DNA of 64,000 bases from Thermococcaceae archaeon. Lineage in GTDB: Archaea > Methanobacteriota_B > Thermococci > Thermococcales > Thermococcaceae. Position 1 is the first letter of the stretch; every line of letters starts with the position of its first letter. The DNA lies in NCBI GenBank assembly GCA_030156945.1, contig JASGLT010000006.1, positions 1 through 64,000 on the forward strand, read 5' to 3'. A program made the position numbers and the translations under genes. Shown here piece after piece: positions 27,002 to 36,278 of the stretch. Below the pieces are notes generated by a model, which was not told the origin of the DNA, made no database searches, and saw nothing but the letters and a program-made list of their open reading frames with translations.

Positions 27002-28866
27002 TGTACGGCTACCAGAACAAGATAGCCCGTGTAAACCTGACAACTGGAAAGGTTACTTATGAAGAGCTTCCGGATGAAGTGATAAGGAAGTTCATCGGCG
27101 GAAAGGGGCTCGGTTACTACATCATCTACAAAGAGGTTCCTCCTGGAACCGATCCGCTGAGCCCAGCCAACAAGTTCGTGTTTGCCACCGGCGGCTTAAC
27201 GGGCCTCATTCCCGGGTCGAGCAAGGTAATCGCTGTCAGCAAGAGCCCCGAGACGAGGCTCATAAGCGACTCTGCTGCCGGGGACTTCTTCGGCCCGAAG
27301 CTGAAGGGACACTTCGACGCTCTTATAATCGAAGGAAAGAGCGAGGAGCCCGTTTACCTTTACGTACACGACGGAAAGGTTGAGATTAAGGACGCAAGCC
27401 ACCTCTGGGGCAAGGGGACCTACGAGACTGCCCAACTCATCTGGAAGGAGCATCCGAGCGCGAGCATGGCCATGATAGGACCTGCTAGCGAGAGGCTCAG
27501 CAGGATAGCGAGCGTCATCTACGACACCCAGAGGGCCAGCGGAAGGGGAGGTCTCGGTGCCGTCCTTGGAAGCAAGAGGGTCAAAGCGGTTGTCGTCGAG
27601 CCCGGCGAGAGGCCCAAGGTGGCCGAACCAGAGGAGTTCCAGAAGCTGTGGCAGGAGTACTATGAGAAGTTCGCCACCGATCCAAAGTACGCAGACCAGA
27701 GGACGTATGGAACCACGAGCGCCCTCTGGTGGGCGGCGGAGGTGGGAATGAGCCCGTCCTACAACTTCACGAGGCCCCACATACCCTTCGAGCTCGCCGA
27801 TAAGCTGGCCGGCAACGAGGTCAAGAAGTACGAAGTCGAGCCAGAGTGGTACATCCACGGAAAGAGCTGCCCGATAAAGTGCGCAAGATATGTAGAAGTC
27901 GAGTACAAAGGCAGGAAGATCCGCGTCAAGCCCGAGTACGAGAGCATAGCGATGCTTGGGGCAGCCACTGGTGTCTTCGACTTCCCCGCTGTGGCCTACT
28001 TCAACTGGCTCGTTAACGACCTCGGCATGGACAGCATAGCCACGGGGAATACGATAGCATGGCTCTTTGAGATGGTTGAGCGTGGTTTAATCGGCGAGGA
28101 TGAGATAGGCTTCCCCCTGAAGGGCTTCGGCGACGCTGAGGCCGAGGAAAGGCTCATAAAGCTGATGGCCGAGCGTAAGGGCATTGGCGCAATCCTTGCC
28201 GATGGAGTCAAGAGGGCCTGCGAGCGCCTAGGGAGGGGTTGCGAGTTTGCTGTCCACGTCAAGGGCATGGAGAGCCCTGCATGGGACCCGCGCGGAAGGA
28301 GGACCTTCGCCCTGAGCTACGCAACGGCCGACGTTGGGGCGAGCCATATGAGGGGCTGGCCGTTCCCGCACAGCCTGCCCAACGATGGGCCGGCCAAGGA
28401 GCTCGTCCCCTCGCTCATAGAGGAGAGGGACGGGAGGTACATCACGGACATGCTTGGAGTGTGCGACTTCCTGCCCTACACGAAGGAGGAGCTCGCCCAC
28501 CTCTACTCCCTCGTCACGGGCGAGGAGTGGACGTTAGAGGAGCTCAGGAAGAGGGCTCAGGCCGTTGAGAGCATGGCGAGGATACACAATGCCCTCGACT
28601 GGGTGACTCCCCCGCTTGACGACACCATTCCGCCGCGCTGGTGGGAGCCCGAGCCCGATGGACCAGCAAAGGGCAACGCGGCGTTCATAGACTACAACGA
28701 CTTCCTCGAAGCGAGAAGGGAGTTCTACAGGCTGAGGGGCTGGCACGAGGAGCTTGGCGTTCCATTGCCAGAAACTATGGAGAAGCTCGGCCTTCCTGAG
28801 TTCAAGGAGGATGCTGAGAGGGCACTTGAAGTGGTGAAGAAGAGGGTGGAAGCTAACCAACCCTAA
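27001..28866 (+). CDS. wor4: Tungsten-containing aldehyde ferredoxin oxidoreductase family enzyme, WOR4 type
   Basis: 621 residues. AOR-family fold binding tungsto-bispterin and an Fe-S cluster; electrons pass to ferredoxin. N-terminal 'KIARVNLTTG' and 'FIGGKGLGYY' are family signatures; pterin-binding regions follow ('DTQRASGRGGLG', 'PEYESIAMLGA', 'LSYATADVGASHMRGW'). The cluster motif is incomplete: Cys290 and Cys294 of 'SCPIKC' and Cys488 of 'LGVCDF' are present, but the first Cys of the usual CxxCxxxC is a Gly. I recall that P. furiosus WOR4 is the family member reported with a three-iron cluster; this is consistent. AAGGAGGTG precedes ATG 27001. Substrate unknown. Confidence 0.9.
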   Translation: MYGYQNKIARVNLTTGKVTYEELPDEVIRKFIGGKGLGYYIIYKEVPPGTDPLSPANKFVFATGGLTGLIPGSSKVIAVSKSPETRLISDSAAGDFFGPKLKGHFDALIIEGKSEEPVYLYVHDGKVEIKDASHLWGKGTYETAQLIWKEHPSASMAMIGPASERLSRIASVIYDTQRASGRGGLGAVLGSKRVKAVVVEPGERPKVAEPEEFQKLWQEYYEKFATDPKYADQRTYGTTSALWWAAEVGMSPSYNFTRPHIPFELADKLAGNEVKKYEVEPEWYIHGKSCPIKCARYVEVEYKGRKIRVKPEYESIAMLGAATGVFDFPAVAYFNWLVNDLGMDSIATGNTIAWLFEMVERGLIGEDEIGFPLKGFGDAEAEERLIKLMAERKGIGAILADGVKRACERLGRGCEFAVHVKGMESPAWDPRGRRTFALSYATADVGASHMRGWPFPHSLPNDGPAKELVPSLIEERDGRYITDMLGVCDFLPYTKEELAHLYSLVTGEEWTLEELRKRAQAVESMARIHNALDWVTPPLDDTIPPRWWEPEPDGPAKGNAAFIDYNDFLEARREFYRLRGWHEELGVPLPETMEKLGLPEFKEDAERALEVVKKRVEANQP

Positions 28867-29239
28867 GCCACCCTAAGACAACAACGAGAATCAGATTCCA
28901 GATAAAGCTCGCGAGAAAGAGCAATCCAGCGGGCTTTTTGATTTTTCTCTTCTTCCTCACAGGCAGGAGGGGCACGAGAGAGAGTGCAGTAAAAATTAGA
29001 GAAGCCAGCAGAAGCACTGCGATCAACCCTGCACTGCTGGGCAGGTATTTATCAAAGCCTAGGCCGTCTATCATGGCGGTGCTCACGAAGGTTAGGATGA
29101 AGGATGAGGGGATTAGGAAAAGGCCATAGAGGAGGGCCGCAATATAATCAGCGGTTTTTTGAGGCTTTTCTCTGTAAACAATAGGGATAACAAAGAGCAG
29201 TCCATAGGAGAGGGCCGAGGCCAGGAGTATTCCGAGCAT
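28853..29239 (-). CDS. Four-helix membrane protein of unknown function
   Basis: 128 residues with four hydrophobic segments (about 2-20, 33-55, 65-88 and 105-124) and a lysine/arginine-rich loop 'VRKKRKIKKP' before the last helix. No family recognised. It begins 3 nt after the stop of the upstream lipid-anchored protein and has a GGAGGGATGAG site. Its 3' end overlaps wor4 by 14 bases in the convergent direction. Confidence 0.55.
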   Translation of the reverse strand: MLGILLASALSYGLLFVIPIVYREKPQKTADYIAALLYGLFLIPSSFILTFVSTAMIDGLGFDKYLPSSAGLIAVLLLASLIFTALSLVPLLPVRKKRKIKKPAGLLFLASFIWNLILVVVLGWLRVG

Positions 29240-29242
29240 TAC

Positions 29243-29713
29243 TCATCCCTCCGCAGTGACAACCGCCGGAACGATGCAGGTGCCGGCATCCGCTTTAAAT
29301 GTAATGTTGCCGTATCTCCCGATTGCCGTGGAGTTGCAGGGGAAGACTTTTCCACCATGTTCCCTGAAAACCTCAAGGTATTCAATAACAGCACTCTCGT
29401 TGGCAGGCAAAAGATGCAGAGACTTGTCGCTGATATTGAAAAAGGCCAGATATGTTGTATTGCCGATTTTTAGGATGCCCTCCACCTGGAGAATCCTGCA
29501 GTTCGGGCACTCCCCCTTCACCCAGTAGGTGAGCTGAGGCTCGAGGGCTTCATCGCTGATGTTGTTGTCATGGAGGATGTTAATCACATCATCGGGAACA
29601 AATGACATTGGGTTGTAAGCGTGCCTTGATGGTTTATGAAAGTGGGAATAGCCCAAGCTCACAGCTATGAGAAGAATCACGATGCCTGAGACCAGAAATA
29701 TTCCTTTTTTCAT
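29243..29713 (-). CDS. Secreted or N-anchored protein with CxxC motif
   Basis: 156 residues. Residues 1-22 are a signal/anchor helix ('GIFLVSGIVILLIAVSLG'). The rest is extracytoplasmic with 'ECPNCRILQVEG' (CxxC) near residue 71, and 'FPCNST' and 'GTCIVP' further on; the four cysteines could form disulfides or hold a metal. No family recognised. Two-gene unit with the membrane protein downstream. Confidence 0.55.
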   Translation of the reverse strand: MKKGIFLVSGIVILLIAVSLGYSHFHKPSRHAYNPMSFVPDDVINILHDNNISDEALEPQLTYWVKGECPNCRILQVEGILKIGNTTYLAFFNISDKSLHLLPANESAVIEYLEVFREHGGKVFPCNSTAIGRYGNITFKADAGTCIVPAVVTAEG

Positions 29714-29807
29714 TGTTAGTCATCCCTGCCCTATGTTTATGTCGCTGTGGATAAAAAGGTTTTCCCAATAGTTGGTTAAAAAGTAAATCCAGTGGAAAAT
29801 AAAAAAC

Positions 29808-30533
29808 TCAGTCCTTCAAAAACGCCTCGACGATGTTCCTCGTCTCGTTGAGGGCCTCAAGCGGGATTCCCTTTGGAAGGCCGCCGATTTCGCCCTTAAC
29901 GTCCTTCAAAACACCCTCCCCAGCACCGAGGAACATACCCTCGCTGACTATTCCGCGGAAGTTTGCCGGCGGGAGGAGAGCTACGGCAACGCGGTTCCCT
30001 TCCTTAACGGTTAGGTCGTTGGTGACGACTGTAATAGCTCTGTCGCCGATGTTGACGTTGGTAATTAACAAGCGGTCGGCGTTGGGGTGCTTGGCGACGC
30101 TCATAACTTCCCCGACCTTGATGTCCACCGCTATGACAGGGTCGTTTATCTTCCCTAAGGCCAGTCTCCTGTCAAGGCCAAGGATCGTATTCAGGAAGAA
30201 GCGAACTTTCGCAACGGCTTCCTCTACCTTCTCGCGCTCGCTCTTGTCCGCTAAGCTGAGAAACTTGTGGTGCCAGTCCTCCCCGCCAAGAGCTTCGATT
30301 ATCCCGAGGGCTTTCTCCTTCAGGGCCTTCATCTGCGGTGTCTCAATCAGCTCCTTCGGGTCGAGATAGCTGTACCTCATCGCCTGCAGTTCCGGAATCA
30401 TCTCCTTCGCCAGCTGTTGGGCCCCTTTCTTGTTCCACTTTCCCTTGAACTTCGCGTGCTCTATCGTCTTCAGGAACAGCTCCACGCTTTTCTCCGCGAC
30501 CAGTAAGCGGTAATCCTTGCTCGTGTCCCACAT
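29808..30533 (-). CDS. tRNA-binding (EMAP-II/CsaA-like OB-fold) domain protein
   Basis: 241 residues. About 1-115 is a helical N-terminal domain ('[20 protein letters not shown]', '[14 protein letters not shown]'); 130-235 is an EMAP-II type tRNA-binding OB fold ('[19 protein letters not shown]', '[24 protein letters not shown]', split, and 'SEGMFLGAG'). Such domains deliver tRNA to synthetases or act as chaperones. ATG 30533 follows GGTGGTGAAG. The upstream TPR-like gene continues 191 nt into this gene in another frame. Confidence 0.83.
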   Translation of the reverse strand: MWDTSKDYRLLVAEKSVELFLKTIEHAKFKGKWNKKGAQQLAKEMIPELQAMRYSYLDPKELIETPQMKALKEKALGIIEALGGEDWHHKFLSLADKSEREKVEEAVAKVRFFLNTILGLDRRLALGKINDPVIAVDIKVGEVMSVAKHPNADRLLITNVNIGDRAITVVTNDLTVKEGNRVAVALLPPANFRGIVSEGMFLGAGEGVLKDVKGEIGGLPKGIPLEALNETRNIVEAFLKD

Positions 30534-31587
30534 CTTCACCACCTTCCAGTGCCTTCAAAATGCGGTTCTTAACACTTTCGTCGGGAATTCCCTCCGCTAT
30601 CGAGCGGGCCTTTGAGAGCTCTCCCATCCGCCTGTAGGCGATGGCCACTTCCCCTAAAAGCTCAGAGGCGAGGTGGGAGTCCTTAATGATGCCCGCGAGG
30701 ACAAGCGGCTCTTCGACGAGGCCTATGCGGAGCATTCTCTTTGCTATTCTGAAAAGCTCCTCATCGGAGGGTCTGAACTTTCCAACGAGTATGAGGTTCA
30801 TGGCGTCTTCAAAGACTCTCCTTCCGAGGTCTGGCCTCTCGTGGAGGAAGAGCCAGTAGCTGAGTTTCAGCATTTCCGAGGCCCTCTCCCTGAGGTCTAA
30901 GAATCGGATTAAGTCTACCGCCTTTTCAACGTCTCCCCTATCCACAAGGGAATCAACAACGGTTTTCCCCCTGCGGAGAACCTCTTCTATAAGCTCTATT
31001 TTCTCGGAAAGCTCTTTGGCTTGGAGGTTGAAGAAGAGGGACTCATAGACCTCCTTTGCCAGGCGATAATAGTCGAGGGCGATGGGAGCGTTTATCTCGT
31101 CGGCGGTTTTTTCAATAAGCCTGGCGACGCTGAGAAGTGATGACAGGACTGCTGAAGACAGGCCCCTCGCAGACTGGAGGGCCTCAACGGCCTCCCAGAA
31201 GAGCAGGTATGCGTCCCTATACCTGTCCGAGAGGGCAAGGTTTCTGGCAATGCCCGCTAGAAGCTCTCCCCTGATCCTGGGAGATGAGAACTCCTTTGCG
31301 AGGGAAACAGCGAGTGTCATGTATCTCTCCCCTGCGCTCTCCCGTCCGAGCTGATAGAAGGCCCTTCCAACTATGGAATAGGCGAGCGCTTTCTCCCTCT
31401 TGTCCTCGATGCCATCAAGGGCTTGGAGCATCTCGGAGAGAACTTCCTCTCTTGGAAACTCATCGAAGATTCTCAGGAGTGCAAGAAGACGTTCAAAGCT
31501 ATCCTCAATTTTAAGTGCAGAATTGAGTGCGCTCTTGAAGTCCTTCCGTGAGAGGTATCTCTTTACCGCTTCCACAGAAACCACCAA
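30343..31587 (-). CDS. Helical repeat (TPR-like) protein with long 3' overlap
   Basis: 414 residues, all helical, with repeat-like pairs ('[18 protein letters not shown]', '[22 protein letters not shown]', in pieces, '[25 protein letters not shown]'). Probably a protein-protein interaction scaffold of unknown partner. Residues after about 350 ('[19 protein letters not shown]' onward) lie over the tRNA-binding protein gene and look like off-frame translation, so the true protein may be about 350 residues with a changed terminus, or the two genes genuinely overlap. Start at 31587; the sequence on both sides of the start is AT-rich. Confidence 0.6.
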   Translation of the reverse strand: MVVSVEAVKRYLSRKDFKSALNSALKIEDSFERLLALLRIFDEFPREEVLSEMLQALDGIEDKREKALAYSIVGRAFYQLGRESAGERYMTLAVSLAKEFSSPRIRGELLAGIARNLALSDRYRDAYLLFWEAVEALQSARGLSSAVLSSLLSVARLIEKTADEINAPIALDYYRLAKEVYESLFFNLQAKELSEKIELIEEVLRRGKTVVDSLVDRGDVEKAVDLIRFLDLRERASEMLKLSYWLFLHERPDLGRRVFEDAMNLILVGKFRPSDEELFRIAKRMLRIGLVEEPLVLAGIIKDSHLASELLGEVAIAYRRMGELSKARSIAEGIPDESVKNRILKALEGGEDVGHEQGLPLTGRGEKRGAVPEDDRAREVQGKVEQERGPTAGEGDDSGTAGDEVQLSRPEGAD

Positions 31588-31700
31588 GAAGAAATATGCG
31601 TAGGGTCTAAAAGCCTAACCCTTCGGCTATAGGTTAGACTCCTGACATCAATCATGTACTGCCTTCTCCAACGTGAAAACGAAAAATTTGAAAGGAGATA

Positions 31701-32880
31701 TTAACCAACTTTGAAACACAGAACAGGAACCGTGGATATGTCCGTGCTCTCCCCCCTCCAGACATGGTGGCTTGTTTGCACATCCGAGTCTAAAGAAAGG
31801 TCAAAGTCGAACGCTTTCATGTTGTCGTATTCAAAACCCACGTCGATAAAGAGCCCGATGAGACTGGCCTTCTCGGCGGCGGTTTTGCTTATCTTCCCCA
31901 CGGCTTCGAGAATATCGATGAACTTTAGAACGTCCATCGCGAAACTGCCCGTATCCAGATTCCACAGAGAAAAGGTATAATACGGCTCAATACTAGTGGA
32001 TGGGTAAACTCCCTCATCTGCCCATTTATCAATTGGGGGAACCTGGGCGTCGGCAGGCTTTGACGTTCCGCCGCTTATCGTGCTTGGATAGAAGTCCTTA
32101 ACGTACACGTACTCCTCGTACCACACCCAGCCTGCACTGTAAACCCGCCATTTCTCGTAGCGGTACTTGACGTTCATCCAGATGTAATACGGGCTGCCCT
32201 TTGGAAAACCACTAGCGTGCTTGCCACTCTCTTCCTTCCGGATTATATTGTACGAAGCCAGCCGGGTCCAGTCTGTGTCCACAAACGCGTTGATGCTGAA
32301 CCCAACTTTCTTGTTGATGAAGTATGTGTACGAGATATATCCCTTAGTTGAACTGTCCGGGATTACCTGGGCCACTATGGTCGGCGCCGTCCACTCGTAG
32401 GAGTCCACCAGCGTGCGGCTGTAATAGTAGAGGGGCTGCACGTCGTTTGTCTGCTTGGAGGATGTCTTCACGGCGTTCTTTAATGCCCTGAACTTGGGAA
32501 CCACGCCTCTTGATTGGGGCAGTTCTTTCCAATCGAAGCTGACGCTTTCGATGGAGACGTTGCCGTCTTTAGTTACTACCGTCAGAAGAATCAGCGGCTG
32601 TGACAGCCTTTTGTTTTTCCTGTACTCCTCTTCCCAGGCCTTCCTGAGGTCGCCGAGATTTAGTACAATCCTTCCATTGTTCTTGATGTCGTATTCGGCA
32701 ATCTGCCTGAATCCCTCGGGGTAAAGGGCCGAAACAAAGACGTGTGCCTCCCCTGCATTCTGGATGTTCACACTTGCCAGGTTCCTGAAATACGGCAGCT
32801 GTATATCACTCGCCGTTACGAAAAAACCAGAAAAAAAAAATCAAACCCACGAGGAGCATTGCAGGGATTACTTTTCTCAT
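31701..32880 (-). CDS. Secreted protein of unknown function, frameshifted in its signal peptide
   Basis: The start ATG 32880 follows GGTGATACC and gives MRKVIPAMLLVGLIFF, the beginning of a signal peptide; the frame then reaches TGA. The large mature part (about 370 codons, open through 31701) is in another frame. One base fewer in the ten-A run 32831-32840 (plus strand) joins them into a natural signal peptide and mature region ('SGFFVTASDIQLPYFRN', then 'NIQNAGEAHVFVS'). The mature part is rich in Tyr/Trp and beta strands ('WRVYSAGWVWYEEYVYV') and has no known domain. Either a homopolymer sequencing error or a phase-variable tract; the protein may be made only if the tract length changes. 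Confidence 0.55.
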
Positions 32881-33006
32881 GGTATCACCAATAGAAATAT
32901 CCTCTAAACTTCTATATTAAGTTTTTGCATGTCAGAGCGTTTAGTGTTACTCGCCATCTTGAAATGTGCGTGTAGTTCTAAAGATGTAGAACTTGGGGGA
33001 GCCTCT

Positions 33007-33342
33007 TTAAGGCCTTTTCTGCGTCACCTTCCGGTTCCACTGCTCTAGCATGGTGTCGAGCGCCAGAAGGCTGTTGAGCCTGAGGCGTACCCTTTTGTTG
33101 TCCCAGTCTATTGAGCCTTTGAAGTCGTTCAACAGCTCGAACACCTTCTCAGCCTCCAAAGCTGGAAGGTTCCTTCCGTAGAACTCTTCGCCGCAGTGAG
33201 GACATTTGAAAACAAAGTCGTTGAAGGTCTCCATGAACTTATCCCTGTCCCTGAAAACATCCTCGCCAACACCCTTTTCGAGCATCTGGTTTATCAGCTC
33301 GGCCCAGTCGAGGGCCTTTCCACAGAGAGGACACCTAGCCAC
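33007..33342 (-). CDS. Zinc-ribbon protein
   Basis: 111 residues. Two CxxC pairs, 'CPLCGKALDW' near residue 4 and 'FKCPHCGEEFYG' near 47, form a split zinc ribbon; the remainder is helical. GTG 33342 is the start, adjoining the stop of the DHH gene, with GGAGGTGG upstream. It is the last gene of the prefoldin-DUF3194-DHH run. Function unknown; nucleic acid or rRNA binding is plausible. Confidence 0.68.
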   Translation of the reverse strand: MARCPLCGKALDWAELINQMLEKGVGEDVFRDRDKFMETFNDFVFKCPHCGEEFYGRNLPALEAEKVFELLNDFKGSIDWDNKRVRLRLNSLLALDTMLEQWNRKVTQKRP

Positions 33343-34326
33343 TCAACCCACCTCCCTCAAAAACTTCTCAATCTCCTTAAGTATAAGCTTGATAGCTTCA
33401 TCAAGGTTCTTCTTCCCGTTTGCTCCGGCGGCTCCTGCATGTCCCCCACCAGAGCCTTCGATGATTGGCCCTACCTTCTCCATTATCTTCCCAAGGTGGA
33501 GGCCCTTCTTCACGAGGCTCTCTTTGGCCCTCGCGGAAATCCTGACGCCGTTCTTCTCACTTCCAACGATGGCTATGTCAGCGCCAAGCTGGAGGAGGAC
33601 CTTGCAGACGAGCGACTCGTAGGCCGAGACCTTTGAGACTGCTATTATGTACTTCCTGAACTTCCTTATCTCCATCCTCTGGCAGGCCTTCAGCACGGCC
33701 ATCCTTTTTGCCTGGTCAATGTTCTCGTCGCTCACTGGGGCAACCAGCTGGAAAATCTCTCCCATCTGAACTGGAAAAGCCTCAAGCATCTCGGATACGG
33801 ACTTGAACGTTTTTGAGTTCGCGAACCTGAAGTTGGCGGTATCGGTGACGATCCCTGCAAGGAGGGCCTTAACCGAAATCTCTTCAGCGAATCCAAGGTA
33901 CTTAAAGAGCTCCCACACGATCTCAGCCGTGGATGTTCGCGTTGAATCAACGACAGAAATATCTGCTTTTACCGGGTTCTTCTTCTCGGCGTGGTGGTCT
34001 ATTAGGATTGTAAACTTATCCTTTGGAATCTCAATCGGCTCAAGCTGTTCGAGGGAAGATGTGTCGAATATAACAACTACGTCTTCATCAACGGAAGGGT
34101 TCTTCTCAACTGGGACGGGAGAAAGCGTGAGAAGTCTCTTCGCGTATGAAGAAACGCTCTGGGCGACGCCAATTCTAACTTCTTCAACTCCTCTCGCCTT
34201 CAGAAAACGAGCAAACGCTATTGCAGAGCCAAGGGAATCGGGATCAGCGTTGTGGTGGCAGAGGAGGAGAAACGACTTATCCTCAGTGGTCTCAAGGAAG
34301 CGTCTAAGCTTTATCTTGCCCTTCAT
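33343..34326 (-). CDS. DHH/DHHA1 phosphoesterase (NrnA-like)
   Basis: 327 residues. DHH domain with 'CHHNADPDSLGSAIAF' near residue 22, 'VVIFDTSSLEQL' and the name motif 'LIDHHAEKKNP' near 113; the C-terminal DHHA1 domain has 'GSGGGHAGAAGA' near 298. Members hydrolyse short oligoribonucleotides or pAp. It starts 23 nt inside the DUF3194 gene, so translation is coupled. Confidence 0.9.
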   Translation of the reverse strand: MKGKIKLRRFLETTEDKSFLLLCHHNADPDSLGSAIAFARFLKARGVEEVRIGVAQSVSSYAKRLLTLSPVPVEKNPSVDEDVVVIFDTSSLEQLEPIEIPKDKFTILIDHHAEKKNPVKADISVVDSTRTSTAEIVWELFKYLGFAEEISVKALLAGIVTDTANFRFANSKTFKSVSEMLEAFPVQMGEIFQLVAPVSDENIDQAKRMAVLKACQRMEIRKFRKYIIAVSKVSAYESLVCKVLLQLGADIAIVGSEKNGVRISARAKESLVKKGLHLGKIMEKVGPIIEGSGGGHAGAAGANGKKNLDEAIKLILKEIEKFLREVG

Positions 34327-34630
34327 TTGCGATCTCCCTCAGCTTTTTCTCGACGACCGCGTAGGCCTTTTCAACCGCCTCGTCAATCAGCCTCTCTACG
34401 TCAACTTTCACGAAAACGGGAACCTCTAGGTATACTTCAAGCTCAAGGTCGAGGGTTTCTCCCCTGTTTATCCTCGTCGTTACCTCTATGTCCTTCACGT
34501 CGCTCCTGTTGAGGGCATCAAAGACGTGATTTATCACGACTTTCTGTGCGAGCTCACCTACCTCGATTATCTGCTCCTCGGTAAGCTCTGGAAGACCTAT
34601 ATGAACTACTCTCCTCCCTTCGCCATCCAT
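34304..34630 (-). CDS. DUF3194 family protein
   Basis: 108 residues from ATG 34630, preceded by GGTGATAGAC. Small alpha/beta protein ('HIGLPELTEEQIIEVGELAQK', in part, and 'LDLELEVYLEVPVFVKVDVERL', in part) typical of DUF3194, an archaeal family found beside prefoldin beta and Pcc1. Function unknown. It lies between prefoldin beta and the DHH gene and overlaps the latter by 23 nt. Confidence 0.8.
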   Translation of the reverse strand: MDGEGRRVVHIGLPELTEEQIIEVGELAQKVVINHVFDALNRSDVKDIEVTTRINRGETLDLELEVYLEVPVFVKVDVERLIDEAVEKAYAVVEKKLREIANEGQDKA

Positions 34631-34673
34631 GTCTATCACCGTTGACGGAAATAATCTGTAAGAAAGAAGAGGG

Positions 34674-35027
34674 TCAGCCGGCAGTCGGCGGCCTTAACGC
34701 GGCCTGTATCTGGGCGGTAAGCTCCTTGAGCTTCTCGTTAAGCTTCTTTTCCTGCCTTTCAAGGGCGTTGAGACGGACTTCGAGGGTCTCTATCTTCTCC
34801 TTCAGCTCCGCAACGGCCTTGTCCTTGGTGGTCTTGACGATGAGCGTGCCAACGGTCTTGTAAACGACGGCATCCTCCGGAAGGTTCTCTATCTCCTCAA
34901 GGGCCTTCTTGGCGTCGGTGAGGTCGAGCTGGACTTTCTGCTTCTGCTGGACAACGAGCTGGAGCTGCTGCTGGTAGCTCTCGAGCTGGCCCAACATAGC
35001 CTGAACCTGCGGCGGGATGTTCTGCAT
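34674..35027 (-). CDS. pfdB: Prefoldin beta subunit
   Basis: 117 residues. Two long coiled-coil helices (about 8-50 and 72-110) joined by a beta-hairpin ('LPEDAVVYKTVGTLIVKTTK'), the archaeal prefoldin beta architecture. With the alpha subunit it forms a jellyfish hexamer that transfers unfolded proteins to the thermosome. GGTGGTGAT before ATG 35027. Followed by DUF3194. Confidence 0.96.
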   Translation of the reverse strand: MQNIPPQVQAMLGQLESYQQQLQLVVQQKQKVQLDLTDAKKALEEIENLPEDAVVYKTVGTLIVKTTKDKAVAELKEKIETLEVRLNALERQEKKLNEKLKELTAQIQAALRPPTAG

Positions 35028-35108
35028 ATCACCACCTCCGTAATCGTAATCCCAGTGAGAATAAGGGAGGGGCTTTAAATAGTTTCGGTGGGGAACAACG
35101 AATAAAAC

Positions 35109-35522
35109 TCAAGAGGATTGAGAATTTCTGAAGCCCTGCCATCCGCTCAGTCTGTATATCGCTGCCCCGATCAGAAAGCCCAGGCTGGTTAGCACAACCA
35201 GAAAGAACCACAGGATAGTATCGTCGCAGGTTGCCGGCGTGCAGCCCCTTGTGGCGATCGGATAAGTCAGGAGGGAGGCGAAGGTTACCGTAACGGTTGA
35301 GAACATCCAAAACAGCCCTGGAGACATTCTCGTCATCTTGAGGAAGAAGAACGAGGGGATCGATACCACAAGGATACCAAGGGCAAGGGGCAAAAAGTCG
35401 ATGATCGTGCTAGGCTCATCGCCCGATAGGCCCAGATGTGTGAGTGCAAAGATGAGGATCAGATAGGCGAAGTAGAGGGAGAGAGCAAGGAGAGATGTTG
35501 AAAGGAAAAACCTGGGCTGCAT
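35109..35522 (-). CDS. Four-helix membrane protein, unknown
   Basis: 137 residues with four membrane segments (about 7-30, 42-62, 70-90 and 105-125) and a loop 'TRGCTPATCDDT' holding two cysteines. No family recognised. AGGTGAGAAA before ATG 35522. It stands between prefoldin beta and Pcc1, which are neighbours in other archaea, so it may be a recent insertion. Confidence 0.55.
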   Translation of the reverse strand: MQPRFFLSTSLLALSLYFAYLILIFALTHLGLSGDEPSTIIDFLPLALGILVVSIPSFFFLKMTRMSPGLFWMFSTVTVTFASLLTYPIATRGCTPATCDDTILWFFLVVLTSLGFLIGAAIYRLSGWQGFRNSQSS

Positions 35523-35627
35523 TTTCTCACCTCCAGATTAAAGTAGCATACCCATCGTTTTTCTCCCCAATGGCGTTGTATAGGTATATGCAGTCTCTAC
35601 AAACGTGCCAGGGTGATTTATAATATT

Positions 35628-35894
35628 CTACCACTTCTCAACCTTGAAAAGTCTGTTAACCCCGAATTTGACCTTTAATTCATCCCCAGAGTACTCAACA
35701 TGTCTCGTGAGCACTCCATTTTGGTAACGAATCTTCTCTATGACAAGCACTTGAATAGTATGATCCTTTGCCCAAGTTGTCCATGGATCAGCAGAATTAT
35801 TAACTGTGCGGATTCCCATTGCTGCTCCACTCGCAGATGCAATTCCAAGTGTTATTATTCCGACTAAAAATAAAATAAGAAGCTTCCGCTGCAT
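35628..35894 (-). CDS. Small secreted/anchored protein, AT-rich orphan
   Basis: 88 residues with a signal-anchor ('LLILFLVGIITLGIASASG') and a short beta-rich tail containing 'WTTWAKDHTIQVLVIEKI'. No homologous family recognised. GGAGGTAATACTA precedes ATG 35894. Its surroundings (35540-36030) are much AT-richer than the rest of the window, suggesting acquired or decaying DNA. Confidence 0.5.
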   Translation of the reverse strand: MQRKLLILFLVGIITLGIASASGAAMGIRTVNNSADPWTTWAKDHTIQVLVIEKIRYQNGVLTRHVEYSGDELKVKFGVNRLFKVEKW

Positions 35895-36032
35895 TAGTAT
35901 TACCTCCCAATTAATTGTTATCGATTACAAATTGTACTATTCACTCATAAACTTTTCTTTGTATTTGGACTTTTCTCTTATCCAATGAGATAGTTAAACA
36001 AAAATGCAGTTAATGAGGCATAAGAGGCAGAA

Positions 36033-36278
36033 CTAAAATTCCATGGCATCAATAGCGACCTTTATCCATCTCAGGTAGGAGTTGAGCGTCCCCCTTAAGG
36101 CAGAACTGTCCTGGGCGGTGAATCTAAGCTTTATCCTTCGACCCTCCCTCGTGAACTCTATCCTGCTCCGTCTATAGGGCACGCTTTCGTGTTCATATCT
36201 GACGCTCTCGTAAACGATTTTGGCTATCTCTTCGTCCGGAAACTCGATTTCTATCATTCCCTCTATTGGGTCTCTCAT
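36033..36278 (-). CDS. pcc1: KEOPS complex subunit Pcc1
   Basis: 81 residues, complete Pcc1 size. Pattern 'IEIEFPDEEIAKIVYESV' and 'KLRFTAQDSSALRGTLNSYLRWI' (in pieces). Pcc1 dimerises and recruits Kae1 in the complex that makes t6A37 on ANN-decoding tRNAs. It begins by ATGA overlap with the antiporter stop. Confidence 0.88.
   Translation of the reverse strand: MRDPIEGMIEIEFPDEEIAKIVYESVRYEHESVPYRRSRIEFTREGRRIKLRFTAQDSSALRGTLNSYLRWIKVAIDAMEF

Noticed and set aside
31600..31660. GTCTAA...TTAGAC inverted repeat between two genes
   Set aside because: Arms are short and imperfect; at most a weak terminator, not enough to call.
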